From NCBI GenBank assembly GCA_963781305.1, contig CAWAFL010000011.1, positions 558,001 through 622,000 of the forward strand: DNA of 64,000 bases, written 5' to 3'. The translations under genes were made by a program, and so were the position numbers. This document shows positions 17,795 through 25,562 of the stretch, piece after piece; position 1 is the stretch's first letter, and each line of letters starts with the position of its first letter. This stretch comes from DASXMT01 sp963781305 (GTDB taxonomy: Bacteria; Actinomycetota; Acidimicrobiia; Acidimicrobiales; RAAP-2). The notes under the pieces are model-generated. The model was given only the letters and a program-made list of their open reading frames with translations, did not search any database and had not been told where the DNA came from.

Positions 17795-18304
17795 ATGAAA
17801 CGCACGAGCAAGATCCGAGTCGCACGAATCGCAGGCGTCGCCTTGGCCGTTGGCGGTCTGTCGGGGTCGCTGGCTGTGGCAGGCGTGGCCAATGCCGCGA
17901 CGGTCACCAAGATCTCCACGGCGAAAAACGCCACTGTGGGGACGTACCTCGTAAGCGGAAAGACGGTCTATACCCTGCAGGGGGGCAAGCCCTGCAACGC
18001 TGCGTGTCTGAAATTCTGGCCCGCGGTCACGCTGCCGAAAGGTGTGACCAAGGCACAGGCAGGAGCCGGCGTGAGCGCCGCCAAGCTCGGCACGAAAAAG
18101 ACCAGCAGCGGCGCCCTCCAGGTCACCTACGGCGGTAAGCCGCTCTACTTCTTCGTCGGGGACACGAGTAAGGGACAGGTGAACGGGAACGTGACGGATG
18201 CGTTCGGCAAATGGACTGCGGTGGTCACGGCCAAATCGACATCGTCTGGTTCGGGCTCTGGTTCCGGTGGGTCCACCGCCGGCTCAGGGGGAGTGTCGTT
18301 CTAA
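17795..18304 (+). CDS. Secreted protein with Y-x4-D repeat (COG4315/lipoprotein-15 type)
   Basis: 169 residues; AGAGAAGGG precedes the ATG. The signal peptide is MKRTSKIRVARIAGVALAVG, with cleavage near VANAAT. The mature part has two related modules: YLVSGKTVYTLQGGKPCNAACLKFWPAV, with a C-x3-C pair, and VTYGGKPLYFFVGDTSKGQVNG, carrying the Y-x4-D element. The end is a Ser/Gly linker. No lipobox is seen. Such proteins are secreted or cell-wall bound and of uncertain role; the conserved Cys pair may bind metal or form a disulfide. The next gene carries the same domain. Confidence 0.85.
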   Translation: MKRTSKIRVARIAGVALAVGGLSGSLAVAGVANAATVTKISTAKNATVGTYLVSGKTVYTLQGGKPCNAACLKFWPAVTLPKGVTKAQAGAGVSAAKLGTKKTSSGALQVTYGGKPLYFFVGDTSKGQVNGNVTDAFGKWTAVVTAKSTSSGSGSGSGGSTAGSGGVSF

Positions 18305-18393
18305 TAACGGGGCCTCCTGGTGAGAGGCGGTCATGTCGTCCGATCCGTCCACTCGCCGATCGCTGAAAACCAATCGCCGAAAAGGAGCGACCG

Positions 18394-19356
18394 ATGACAA
18401 TTCGCCAACCGCTGACAGGGAGTGACCGAGTTGAGCGAGTCGAGCAACGATCAGGCAAGGACGCAGTGATGAGACCGGACAATCGGCAACGCTCGGTTCG
18501 CGATTGGCTCAGGCTGGTGCTTCGGGTAGTCGGGGCCGGACTCTTGATCGCCACCGCGGCGATTCATCTCGACTTGTATCTCACCGGTTACCGGACCATT
18601 CCCACCATCGGTTGGCTGTTCCTCCTCCAAGTGATCGCCGCGTTCGTCCTCGGCTTGGTCGTTCTCGCAACTGGAAGCCGCTTGGCGGCGGCCGCGGGTG
18701 CCGGGTTCGCTCTCGCCACGCTCGGGGGATACCTGCTGTCGCTGTGGATCGGGCTCTTCGGGTTCCGGGAGGTTCGCACTTCTGTGGGCATCGAGGCCGC
18801 CATTGTCGAGATCGTCGCCTTCGCGGTTCTGGGCGCGCTGGCACTGGATCCGGGTGTTCAGCGCCAGCCGGTTGGCGCAACGGCTCATGGCGCCGGATTG
18901 GTCGATCGTCTCCAAACCGGGTTGCCGCTGGCCCGGTGGATGATCGCCACCTTCTCGGTTATCGCTGCCGTGCTGTTGGGAGTTGCCCTGGGGACCACGG
19001 GGCCAGCGACAACGAACCTCTCGTCGACAGCACTTCTGAAGGTGGCGAACATCCACGGTGCGATGGTGTTGACCAACGCAAAGGGGTTCACCCTCTACTG
19101 GTTTGCCCCCGATACGCCGACCAAATCAACGTGCTACGGGACGTGCGCGGCGTACTGGCCACCGGTGACCGGGAGACCAGTTGCCGGAGCGGGCGTGACC
19201 GGTCAGTTGGGCACGATCAAACGATCGGACGGCCAGACTCAGGTCACCTATGACCGGCATCCGTTGTACACGTACGTCGGCGACTCTGCTCCTGGGCAAG
19301 CCAGTGGAAACAACATCAATTTGAACGGTGGGTTGTGGTTCGAGATCAAAGCCTGA
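18394..19356 (+). CDS. Membrane protein with C-terminal Y-x4-D (COG4315) domain
   Basis: 320 residues; AAGGAG precedes the ATG. Residues 40-155 form four membrane helices (LVLRVVGAGLLIATAAIHLDLYL onward), then a fifth at about 183-205. The extracytoplasmic end (about 210-320) repeats the module of the gene before it: ALLKVANIHGAMVLTNAKGFTLYWF...CYGTCAAYWPPV and VTYDRHPLYTYVGDSAPGQASG. It lies 89 bp downstream of the secreted paralogue, so a soluble and a membrane-tethered version are made together. Function unknown; perhaps a redox or heme/metal relay. Confidence 0.82.
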   Translation: MTIRQPLTGSDRVERVEQRSGKDAVMRPDNRQRSVRDWLRLVLRVVGAGLLIATAAIHLDLYLTGYRTIPTIGWLFLLQVIAAFVLGLVVLATGSRLAAAAGAGFALATLGGYLLSLWIGLFGFREVRTSVGIEAAIVEIVAFAVLGALALDPGVQRQPVGATAHGAGLVDRLQTGLPLARWMIATFSVIAAVLLGVALGTTGPATTNLSSTALLKVANIHGAMVLTNAKGFTLYWFAPDTPTKSTCYGTCAAYWPPVTGRPVAGAGVTGQLGTIKRSDGQTQVTYDRHPLYTYVGDSAPGQASGNNINLNGGLWFEIKA

Positions 19357-19383
19357 GGGTCGACAACGATCGCCAGCGTGGCG

Positions 19384-19854
19384 CTAGTCCCGTTCGACCG
19401 TTCGTAGACCTCGCGCCGGCGTCCACCACTCGACGACGAGTTTGGTGCCCTCGGCGTTGAGCCTGGTGATGACGATCTCGGTGATGTCGGCGACGAACAT
19501 GTCCCCGTCAGGCTCACTGGTGGCTTCGTCCGCGGTGACCGGGCCGGCGGGCATGGCACGTCCAGCGATCTTCGCCTCGCCCGGCCAGTCGCCCTCCTTG
19601 CCCTCCTCGGGGTGAAAGGTCGGGCCGTGCAGGGCGAAGCGGGAATTCCTCTTGAGGTCCGCCCCCTTCCGTGCGCCGGGCATCGAACCGAAGTGCAGTT
19701 CGCCGCCCTCGAACTCGCACTCGATGCCGGAGATGCGGGGCGAGCCGTCGGAGCGCAAGGTTGCGATTGTCTTGTGGCGAGCGGCTTCGAACAGCCGCTG
19801 CACGCGCCCAGCGAACTCTGGTTCCGCCTGCTGGATCGTTTTCCACGCCGGCAT
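19384..19854 (-). CDS. Pyridoxamine 5'-phosphate oxidase family protein
   Basis: 156 residues. Split-barrel flavin-binding family: RHKTIATLRSDGSPRISGIECEF (about 26-48) is the typical first beta hairpin, followed by GARKGADLKRNSRFALHGP and FVADITEIVITRLN. The family contains FMN- or F420-dependent reductases and heme-binding members; this one cannot be assigned further. It is convergent with the membrane protein before it (27 bp apart). Confidence 0.82.
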   Translation of the reverse strand: MPAWKTIQQAEPEFAGRVQRLFEAARHKTIATLRSDGSPRISGIECEFEGGELHFGSMPGARKGADLKRNSRFALHGPTFHPEEGKEGDWPGEAKIAGRAMPAGPVTADEATSEPDGDMFVADITEIVITRLNAEGTKLVVEWWTPARGLRTVERD

Positions 19855-20396
19855 GGCCGCGCAGCGTACCAGCGTGTTCCGGCCGGGCGCATTCGAACAG
19901 CCCGTGTCGCATCCTCCATGCGCTGTTCAAGCGCACAAGGAAGAGGTCGGCGAAGCGCCGGCTACCGGCCACCGCGGAGCGTGACGACGTGGGCCGTCAG
20001 GGCCGGCTGTGCGGGGTGCCCGACTCTTCAGCCCAGCTAGGGGTACGCTCGCTCCCTCAGCTCATGGGCGGCGTCGGGTCGTCGCCCATGAGCTGACAAT
20101 CATTGGGCGACGTTTGGGTCGGGTCCGGATGCCACTGTCATCGACGCTCCTCGGTCCGGGACACTCGTGCTCGTTCGGCGGCAGTGGCGACAGTGCTCTC
20201 GCGCACGAGCTGGAAAGGGGCATCGACGATGGCCGTTTTGATCCGTGCTTTTCTGGTTGGCTCAAGGGTCGATTTGACCTGATACATCTGTCTCTTTATG
20301 GTCCCCTCGTCTAGTAAAACCACAGGTCGTGGTTCGTGGGCAGGAGCGGCGTCGTGCGCCGGCCTGGTCTCGCTTTGCCAGCAAAGGGCCAGCGCC
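19855..20396. other. Intergenic region with a possible gene relic
   Basis: 542 bp with no intact gene. On the minus strand, 20287-20138 reads MYQVKSTLEPTRKARIKTAI, followed by VDAPFQLVRESTVATAAERA and RVSRT, then stops. It resembles a shortened TetR N-terminus, though the helix-turn-helix is incomplete. The rest shows no coding signal. Confidence 0.4.
20138..20287 (-). pseudogene. Possible TetR N-terminal relic
   Basis: 49 codons whose sequence RKARIKTAIVDAPFQLVRES and AERARVSRT resembles helices 1-3 of a TetR DNA-binding domain, with several residues missing before the recognition helix, then a stop. No C-terminal domain is seen downstream. It could be chance similarity. Confidence 0.3.
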
Positions 20397-21635
20397 ATGA
20401 CTGTAAATTCAGGCCGGAGTCGGTGCTCGCATCCTGTAGGCGTCGGCGTGGCCTTACTTGCACTCGTGATCGGGACCCTGTGCCCCTGGCTCGTCGCTCC
20501 AGCTGCGTCAGCGGCGCCGAGCGACGAGGGAGCCGCGATAGTTGCCATCGCCCGGAGTGCCATGAAGGCCGATGCCCTGAATGCGGTCATCGTCAGGGTG
20601 ACGGTCAACGGAGAGCCGGTCGTCACCAAGGCACTCGGTACTTCGACTACCGGGGTCCCGGCGACCCCGGCAATGCATTTCCGCAATGGCGCAGTTGCCA
20701 TCTCGTATATGTCCACGTTGCTGATGGAGTACGTGGACGAGCACAAGATCAGCCTCGACGACACCGTGGCCCGCTGGCTGCCGTCGCTGCCCGACGCCAA
20801 TCAGGTCACCGTGAAGATGCTGGCCAACATGACCTCCGGGTATCCCGACTACGTGACCGACCCCGCGTTCATCGCTCAGGAGCAGTCCGATCCTTTTCGT
20901 GCGTTCACCAGGTCGCAACTCCTGGCCTTTGCCTTCTCCCGACCCCTGTCGTTTGCTCCTGGGACAAACTGGGGGTACGCCCATACCAATTACGTGGTCC
21001 TGGGACAGATCCTCGAGAAAGTCGGTGGTAGACCGCTGGCAACTCTCCTGCGCCAAAAGGTGCTCGGTCCGTTGGGCTTGAGCAATACCGTCGCCTCCCA
21101 AACCGCCGCCATCCCGAGTCCGGTCTTGCATGCCTTTAGCTCAGAGCGACGAGCGGTACTGGCACTACCCCCGACAACGCCGTTCTACGAGGAGTCCAGC
21201 TACTGGAACCCCTCGTGGACGTTGGCTCCCGGTTCCGTGGAGACGAGCAATATCTATGATCTGACGAAGTCAGCAGAGGGTATTGGCAGCGGTAGGTTGC
21301 TGTCGAAGTCGTCCTACCAGACCCAAACCGGGCCCAACCTCCTCGGCTTCGGAAGCGCACTACCCGGCTGTTCCTGTGGTCCGCAGGTGAACGGCTACAA
21401 CTACGGACTCGGTATCGTCCGTTCGGGTTCCTGGCTCCTGCAGAACCCGCTGTTCGGCGGCTACGCGGCAACAGAGGCCTACCTCCCGTCCAAGAAGATC
21501 GCCATTGCGGTGGCTGTGACGTTCGCCGCCGGGGCATTTGACGAAGAGGGGAACTACACCAACTCCAGCGACGCAATCTTTCGGTCGATCGGCGCGTACC
21601 TGGCGCCGAGTGATGCACCGCCGACGAAGGGATGA
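20397..21635 (+). CDS. Serine-hydrolase (beta-lactamase fold) protein without catalytic residues
   Basis: 412 residues from ATG 20397, after AAAGGG. It has a signal peptide (VALLALVIGTLCPWLVAPAA, cleavage near ASAAP), then a class-C beta-lactamase/DD-peptidase-like domain recognisable from LLMEYVDEHKISLDDTVARW and LANMTSGYPDY. The nucleophile motif S-x-x-K is replaced by A99-VA-I102 in FRNGAVAIS. The Y-x-N motif is Y194-A-H196. The third K/H-x-G motif is not evident near FGGYAATEAY. It is therefore probably a non-catalytic binding protein or one with altered chemistry. Frame and fold are intact, so it is not an obvious pseudogene. Confidence 0.85.
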   Translation: MTVNSGRSRCSHPVGVGVALLALVIGTLCPWLVAPAASAAPSDEGAAIVAIARSAMKADALNAVIVRVTVNGEPVVTKALGTSTTGVPATPAMHFRNGAVAISYMSTLLMEYVDEHKISLDDTVARWLPSLPDANQVTVKMLANMTSGYPDYVTDPAFIAQEQSDPFRAFTRSQLLAFAFSRPLSFAPGTNWGYAHTNYVVLGQILEKVGGRPLATLLRQKVLGPLGLSNTVASQTAAIPSPVLHAFSSERRAVLALPPTTPFYEESSYWNPSWTLAPGSVETSNIYDLTKSAEGIGSGRLLSKSSYQTQTGPNLLGFGSALPGCSCGPQVNGYNYGLGIVRSGSWLLQNPLFGGYAATEAYLPSKKIAIAVAVTFAAGAFDEEGNYTNSSDAIFRSIGAYLAPSDAPPTKG

Positions 21636-21717
21636 CGCGAGCACCGCCGTGGAGGTGAGTGTGCCGCGCCTGCGCGGGCTGGACGGCACCGGGGCGTTGC
21701 CCGTTCTTTGCTAGCCT

Positions 21718-21730
21718 AGAACCAGGTTCT
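21718..21730. promoter_or_regulatory. TetR operator copy 1
   Basis: AGAACCAGGTTCT, a perfect 6-bp inverted repeat around one A, set in CTAGAACCAGGTTCTTG. It lies 55 bp upstream of the TetR start at 21786. A near copy lies at 24213. The half-site AGAAC/GTTCT is KstR-like, which fits the lipid-type genes between the two copies. Confidence 0.8.
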
Positions 21731-21785
21731 TGTTCCTATCAGTCGGCATCGACGGCACGTCCATCAGACCAAGGGAGGGGTGCAG

Positions 21786-22433
21786 GTGGCGAACGCTGGA
21801 GGGCAGAGTCGGACCCCTCACGTGCCGCCCTCTCGGGTGGAGCGGCGAAACAGGATTGTCCGAACTGCCCTGGAGCAGTTGTCCGAGTCGGACTACGACG
21901 CCGTCCAGATGCGCGATGTGGCCAAAGCCGCCGATGTGGCTTTGGCCACCCTCTACCGGTACTTCCCTTCGAAGGAGCAGCTTTTCGCCGCCGTCCAGCT
22001 CGAATGGGTCGAGCGGCTGCAGCGCCGGGTAGCCCAGAGGGGTCTGCGCGGCAATTCCAACCTCGAGCGATTGCTCGATGTGCTCCAGCGGTCGATCAGC
22101 TCGTTCAAGAAGAGCCCACAGTTCTACCGTGTCCTGCTCATGCTCGAGTCAACCAAGGACCCTGTCGCCCGTGAGCTCTATGAGGTGATGGCCAGGGCCA
22201 CAGCTGAAACGTATCGAGAAGCGATCAGCGACGTGGATCCGGAGACGGCCGCCCGTCTTTTGCAAGCCACCCTCGACATCTTGGGCGCCGAGATGCGAGC
22301 GTGGGCGCTCGGGCGCAGGCCCATCGAAGAGGCAGCCCGCCATATAGAGGAATCGTTGCGGCTCCTGTTTACCTACCAGGAGCAGCCGGCCGCCCACAGC
22401 GCACACCTGCGCGTCGCCAGTCGGACCAGCTGA
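21786..22433 (+). CDS. TetR-family regulator (KstR-like)
   Basis: 215 residues. The GTG at 21786 is preferred over the GTG at 21780 because AAGGGAGGGG ends just before it at the right spacing. The helix-turn-helix is DAVQMRDVAKAADVALATLYRYFPSKEQLF (about 36-66). The C-terminal domain is all-helical and Arg/Glu-rich (LLFTYQEQP near the end). The sequence and the neighbouring acyl-CoA ligase resemble the KstR group of lipid/steroid catabolism repressors. It probably binds the palindromes at 21718 and 24213. Confidence 0.88.
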   Translation: MANAGGQSRTPHVPPSRVERRNRIVRTALEQLSESDYDAVQMRDVAKAADVALATLYRYFPSKEQLFAAVQLEWVERLQRRVAQRGLRGNSNLERLLDVLQRSISSFKKSPQFYRVLLMLESTKDPVARELYEVMARATAETYREAISDVDPETAARLLQATLDILGAEMRAWALGRRPIEEAARHIEESLRLLFTYQEQPAAHSAHLRVASRTS

Positions 22434-22438
22434 GTATC

Positions 22439-24166
22439 GTGCACGCGGTGGAGCACCATGAGAAAGCGACGCGGCTCGTCTGGCCTGGGAAGGCGCTCCC
22501 CATCGGCACGGCCGAGCGCCTCCTGGGCCCCGGCGCCCCCTTCGAGCTCGCCATCGAGGACGGGTCGGGCTCCGCATCGAAGGTCTTCGAGCATCGACCG
22601 AGGTCGCTCGTCGAGGTGCTCACATCTGGCGCGGAGCGATTCCCGAACCGTCCATACCTGGTCTTCCCCGATCGAACGTTGACGTTCGATTCGGTCGTAG
22701 GCGCCGCGGCACGCGTGGCCGAGGGCCTCAAGTCGAGCTTCGGCGTCGGCGCCGGAGACCGCATCGGTATCGCCGCCGCCAACCATGTGGAGTACGCCCT
22801 GTTGTTTTGGGCGGCGGCTTCGCTCGGCGCCATCACCGTGGGGTTCAACGGCTGGTGGACCGGTCCGGAGCTGGCTTACGCGGCCAGGCTTACCGAGCCG
22901 CGGGTCGTCTTCGCCGATCGTCGACGGATGGAGCGGGTCGCCGGGATCGACCTCGACACCACGGTGTGCCCGTTGGAGGAGACCGTGGCCGAGCTCGAGG
23001 CGATAGGCGCGGGTGCGTCGCTGCCCGAGGTCGTGTCCGACGAGTGCGATCCGCTGGTCATTCTGTTCACGAGCGGAACGACGGGCCGACCCAAGGGTGT
23101 TCCGATCAGTCATCGCAACGTCATCCACTTCGCGTTGGCCACCCAGTTGCGGGGAGCCGAACTCCGGGCCCGGGCGGCCGCGGCTGGTGCCGAGGCGCCC
23201 CCGCCGTCGCTACCGTGCGCCCTCAACGCCAGCCCGATGTTCCACGTTTCCGGGCTCACGTGCACGATGGTGCCGGCGCCGATGAGCGGGCTCACCCTTG
23301 TCTACCCGCCACCCGGTCGCTGGCAGGAAGACGTCCATCTGGCCTTGACCGAGCAACACAAGGTCTCGAATTGGTCACTGGTGCCGACCCAGCTCTGGCG
23401 CCTGTTGGACTGGCCCGATTTCGAACGCTACGATCTCGTGTCCCTCAGGTCGGTGGGGGGCGGAAGCGCAGTCTGGCCGCCACAGCTCTTGCGGCGGCTC
23501 GAGGAGCGCCTCCCGTGGGTCCGGCCCGCCTTGGGCCTCGGATATGGCATGACGGAGACGAATGGACTGGGCACCGCGCTCGGCGGCGCGGCGAGCTTCC
23601 TCCACCCGGACTCGGTCGGCGAGCCCTCGCCCACCGTGGAAGTGGAGATCCGTGATCCGAAGACCCGACGGGCGCTGGCCGAAGGTCAGGTCGGTGAGAT
23701 CGCGCTTCGTTCCGCCACCGTGTTTGCCGGGTATTGGCGGGATCCTGTTGCCACAGAAGCGGCCATTGAAGACGGTTGGTATCACACCGGCGATGTTGGT
23801 ACCCATCGTGCGGGCTTCGTGTACCTGGCCGGCCGGCGCAGCGATCTCATCATCCGAGGTGGCGAGAACGTCTCGCCCGTCGAGGTGGAGAACCGTCTCT
23901 TCGAGCACCCGGCGGTGGCCGAAGCGGCTGTCATCGGGGTGCCGCACGAGACGCTCGGCCAACAGGTAAAAGCTTTCCTCGTTTTGAAGGACGGCAATGA
24001 GGTGACTGCGGAAGAGGTGCGTACCTTCTCGGGCGCAGCGTTGGCCAGCTTCAAAATTCCCGAGCACATCGAGTTCGTCGACGCGTTACCCCATAACGCA
24101 TCAGGAAAGGTTCTCAAGCATCTCCTGTTCGGGGAGGGAGCCACCAGTGACTTCATCGAGGAATGA
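22439..24166 (+). CDS. Acyl-CoA synthetase (AMP-forming)
   Basis: 575 residues from GTG 22439, five bases after the TetR stop. It has the adenylate-forming motifs in order: LFTSGTTGRPKGVPISH (P-loop A3), GYGMTETNG (A5), DGWYHTGDVG (A7), GRRSDLIIRGGENVSPVEVE (A8) and the catalytic lysine region NASGKVLK (A10). The enzyme activates a carboxylic acid with ATP and CoA. It is co-transcribed with the TetR regulator, so its fatty, steroid or aromatic substrate may also be the inducer. It contains no extra domain. Confidence 0.92.
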   Translation: MHAVEHHEKATRLVWPGKALPIGTAERLLGPGAPFELAIEDGSGSASKVFEHRPRSLVEVLTSGAERFPNRPYLVFPDRTLTFDSVVGAAARVAEGLKSSFGVGAGDRIGIAAANHVEYALLFWAAASLGAITVGFNGWWTGPELAYAARLTEPRVVFADRRRMERVAGIDLDTTVCPLEETVAELEAIGAGASLPEVVSDECDPLVILFTSGTTGRPKGVPISHRNVIHFALATQLRGAELRARAAAAGAEAPPPSLPCALNASPMFHVSGLTCTMVPAPMSGLTLVYPPPGRWQEDVHLALTEQHKVSNWSLVPTQLWRLLDWPDFERYDLVSLRSVGGGSAVWPPQLLRRLEERLPWVRPALGLGYGMTETNGLGTALGGAASFLHPDSVGEPSPTVEVEIRDPKTRRALAEGQVGEIALRSATVFAGYWRDPVATEAAIEDGWYHTGDVGTHRAGFVYLAGRRSDLIIRGGENVSPVEVENRLFEHPAVAEAAVIGVPHETLGQQVKAFLVLKDGNEVTAEEVRTFSGAALASFKIPEHIEFVDALPHNASGKVLKHLLFGEGATSDFIEE

Positions 24167-24212
24167 GGAGTGCTCCGGGCTCGGAGGCGTCCCGGCGTCC
24201 CTTGCCAGAATA

Positions 24213-24225
24213 AGAATCTGGTTCT
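24213..24225. promoter_or_regulatory. TetR operator copy 2
   Basis: AGAATCTGGTTCT; on the minus strand it reads CTAGAACCAGATTCTTA, which matches copy 1 (CTAGAACCAGGTTCTTG) at 15 of 17 bases. It lies 12 bp before the P450-like start at 24237 and 224 bp before the binding-protein gene at 24449, so it probably controls whatever is read from here. Confidence 0.75.
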
Positions 24226-24236
24226 AGCATGCCACC

Positions 24237-24395
24237 ATGGCGTTGAGGGGGGCTGGGACAAGCACCGATCTGTTCTGGGATCCGTCCGACGCAGCGCTCG
24301 ACCATGACCCTACGAGACGTAGCACAGAGACGAAAGGGGCATGGACGGTTCGGGGTTGGAAGTCGGCGCCGATCCGACCAGCACGGCGCATGTAA
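24237..24395 (+). pseudogene. Possible 5' stub of a cytochrome P450 gene
   Basis: A 52-codon frame starting 12 bp after operator copy 2. Residues 9-25, STDLFWDPSDAALDHDP, resemble the N-terminal segment of actinobacterial cytochromes P450 (x-D-L-F-x-DP-x-D...DP[YH]P). The next expected PYPxYRRLRDEAPVY is absent; the frame turns to unrelated sequence and stops. A deletion that removed the P450 body but kept its promoter would explain the operator. The similarity is short. Confidence 0.4.
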
Positions 24396-24448
24396 CCGTC
24401 GCATCCCGTAGCCACATCGGCGACGACGAAGGAAGGGGGAGTCTCTGT

Positions 24449-25522
24449 ATGGACGCAATCAAGATCGGGTGGCTGGGATCGGCCCTGGATGGGCCGGGCG
24501 GGGGCTACGACAAGATCCATCAGATGGCCTTCGACCAGGCCACCGAGCAAGGCCTGCTGGACCGGCCGGTAGAGCTCGTCCTTCATCCAGAGAACGGCCT
24601 GCCCCAGGGGTCGGCCAAGAACGCCACCGACGGATTCCGATGGCTGGTCGATGAGGGCTGCATCGGCGTCGCCGGCGCCTACAGCTCGGACAACGCCATC
24701 ACCGTGGGCCCGCTGGCCAACGAGCTGCAGGTGCCGCTGGTCAGCTGGTGTGGCACCGACCAGTTCCATGGCGACTACTGCTTTCGGCTGGGCAACGGAG
24801 ACTGCGGCGGGGATGCCACCTTGATCGTGGCCTGGCTGAAACGCCATGGGCACGAGCGGGTTGCCGTGCTGAGCGAGATCTCGCCCAACGGGGAGGAGTA
24901 CTTCCGGTACTTCCGCCAGGAGTGCCGGCGACGAGGCGTCGCCGTGGCCGCGGTGGAAACCGTCTCCCAGACACCAGCCGATCTGACCGCCAACCTTCGT
25001 AACCTACGGGAGATCGAGCCGGACGCCCTGGTGTACATGGGATATGGCATGTTGGCCGCGAAGGGCCTTCTGCGTGCATCGCTGGACGAGCTCGGCTGGG
25101 ACCCTCCGAGGATCATGACCACGGCGTTCATGTTCTACCTGATGGGTTTCGACAAGTTCGAGGGCTGGGTGGGGATCGACCAGCTGGACCCGTCCAACCC
25201 GCGGGTTCAGAGCTTCCACCGAGAATTCGTCGACCGCTACGGCCAGGATCCGCCTCTCTGGCCCAACGCCGTTCCCGTCCTGGCCTATGACACGGCACGC
25301 GTACTGGTCGAGGGCCTTTTCCGCGCCCCGATCCTGAGCGGCGAAGGGCTGAAGGCCGGATTGGAGCGCATCCGGTTCATGCCCAGCACGACCGGCGGCC
25401 GGCAGACCCACATCGCCTGTGCTCCCTACGAGCACGGGATGTTCCGCGGTGACTGGCTCCTCTACGGTCGGGTTCGGAACAACGCGTTGGAGTTCGAGGG
25501 ACTCTTCGAGCCGTGGGAGTGA
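24449..25522 (+). CDS. Branched-chain-type periplasmic binding protein without signal peptide
   Basis: 357 residues from ATG 24449, with GGAAGGGGGA upstream. It is a Peripla_BP_6/LivJ-type two-lobe protein: KIGWLGSALDGPGGG, then ELVLHPENGLPQGSAKNATDGFRWLVDEGC, GVAGAYSSDNA and GHERVAVLSEIS. Unlike LivJ it lacks a signal peptide or lipobox at this start, and the 36-codon upstream extension does not supply one. No LivHMGF permease genes are adjacent. It may be a cytoplasmic sensor, or an amide-type regulator like AmiC. Next to an acyl-CoA ligase, binding of an acyl-type ligand is conceivable. Confidence 0.82.
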   Translation: MDAIKIGWLGSALDGPGGGYDKIHQMAFDQATEQGLLDRPVELVLHPENGLPQGSAKNATDGFRWLVDEGCIGVAGAYSSDNAITVGPLANELQVPLVSWCGTDQFHGDYCFRLGNGDCGGDATLIVAWLKRHGHERVAVLSEISPNGEEYFRYFRQECRRRGVAVAAVETVSQTPADLTANLRNLREIEPDALVYMGYGMLAAKGLLRASLDELGWDPPRIMTTAFMFYLMGFDKFEGWVGIDQLDPSNPRVQSFHREFVDRYGQDPPLWPNAVPVLAYDTARVLVEGLFRAPILSGEGLKAGLERIRFMPSTTGGRQTHIACAPYEHGMFRGDWLLYGRVRNNALEFEGLFEPWE

Positions 25523-25562
25523 TCGTGCGAAGCTGCGTCCAAGTGGCGTCCGATGCTGTCGT

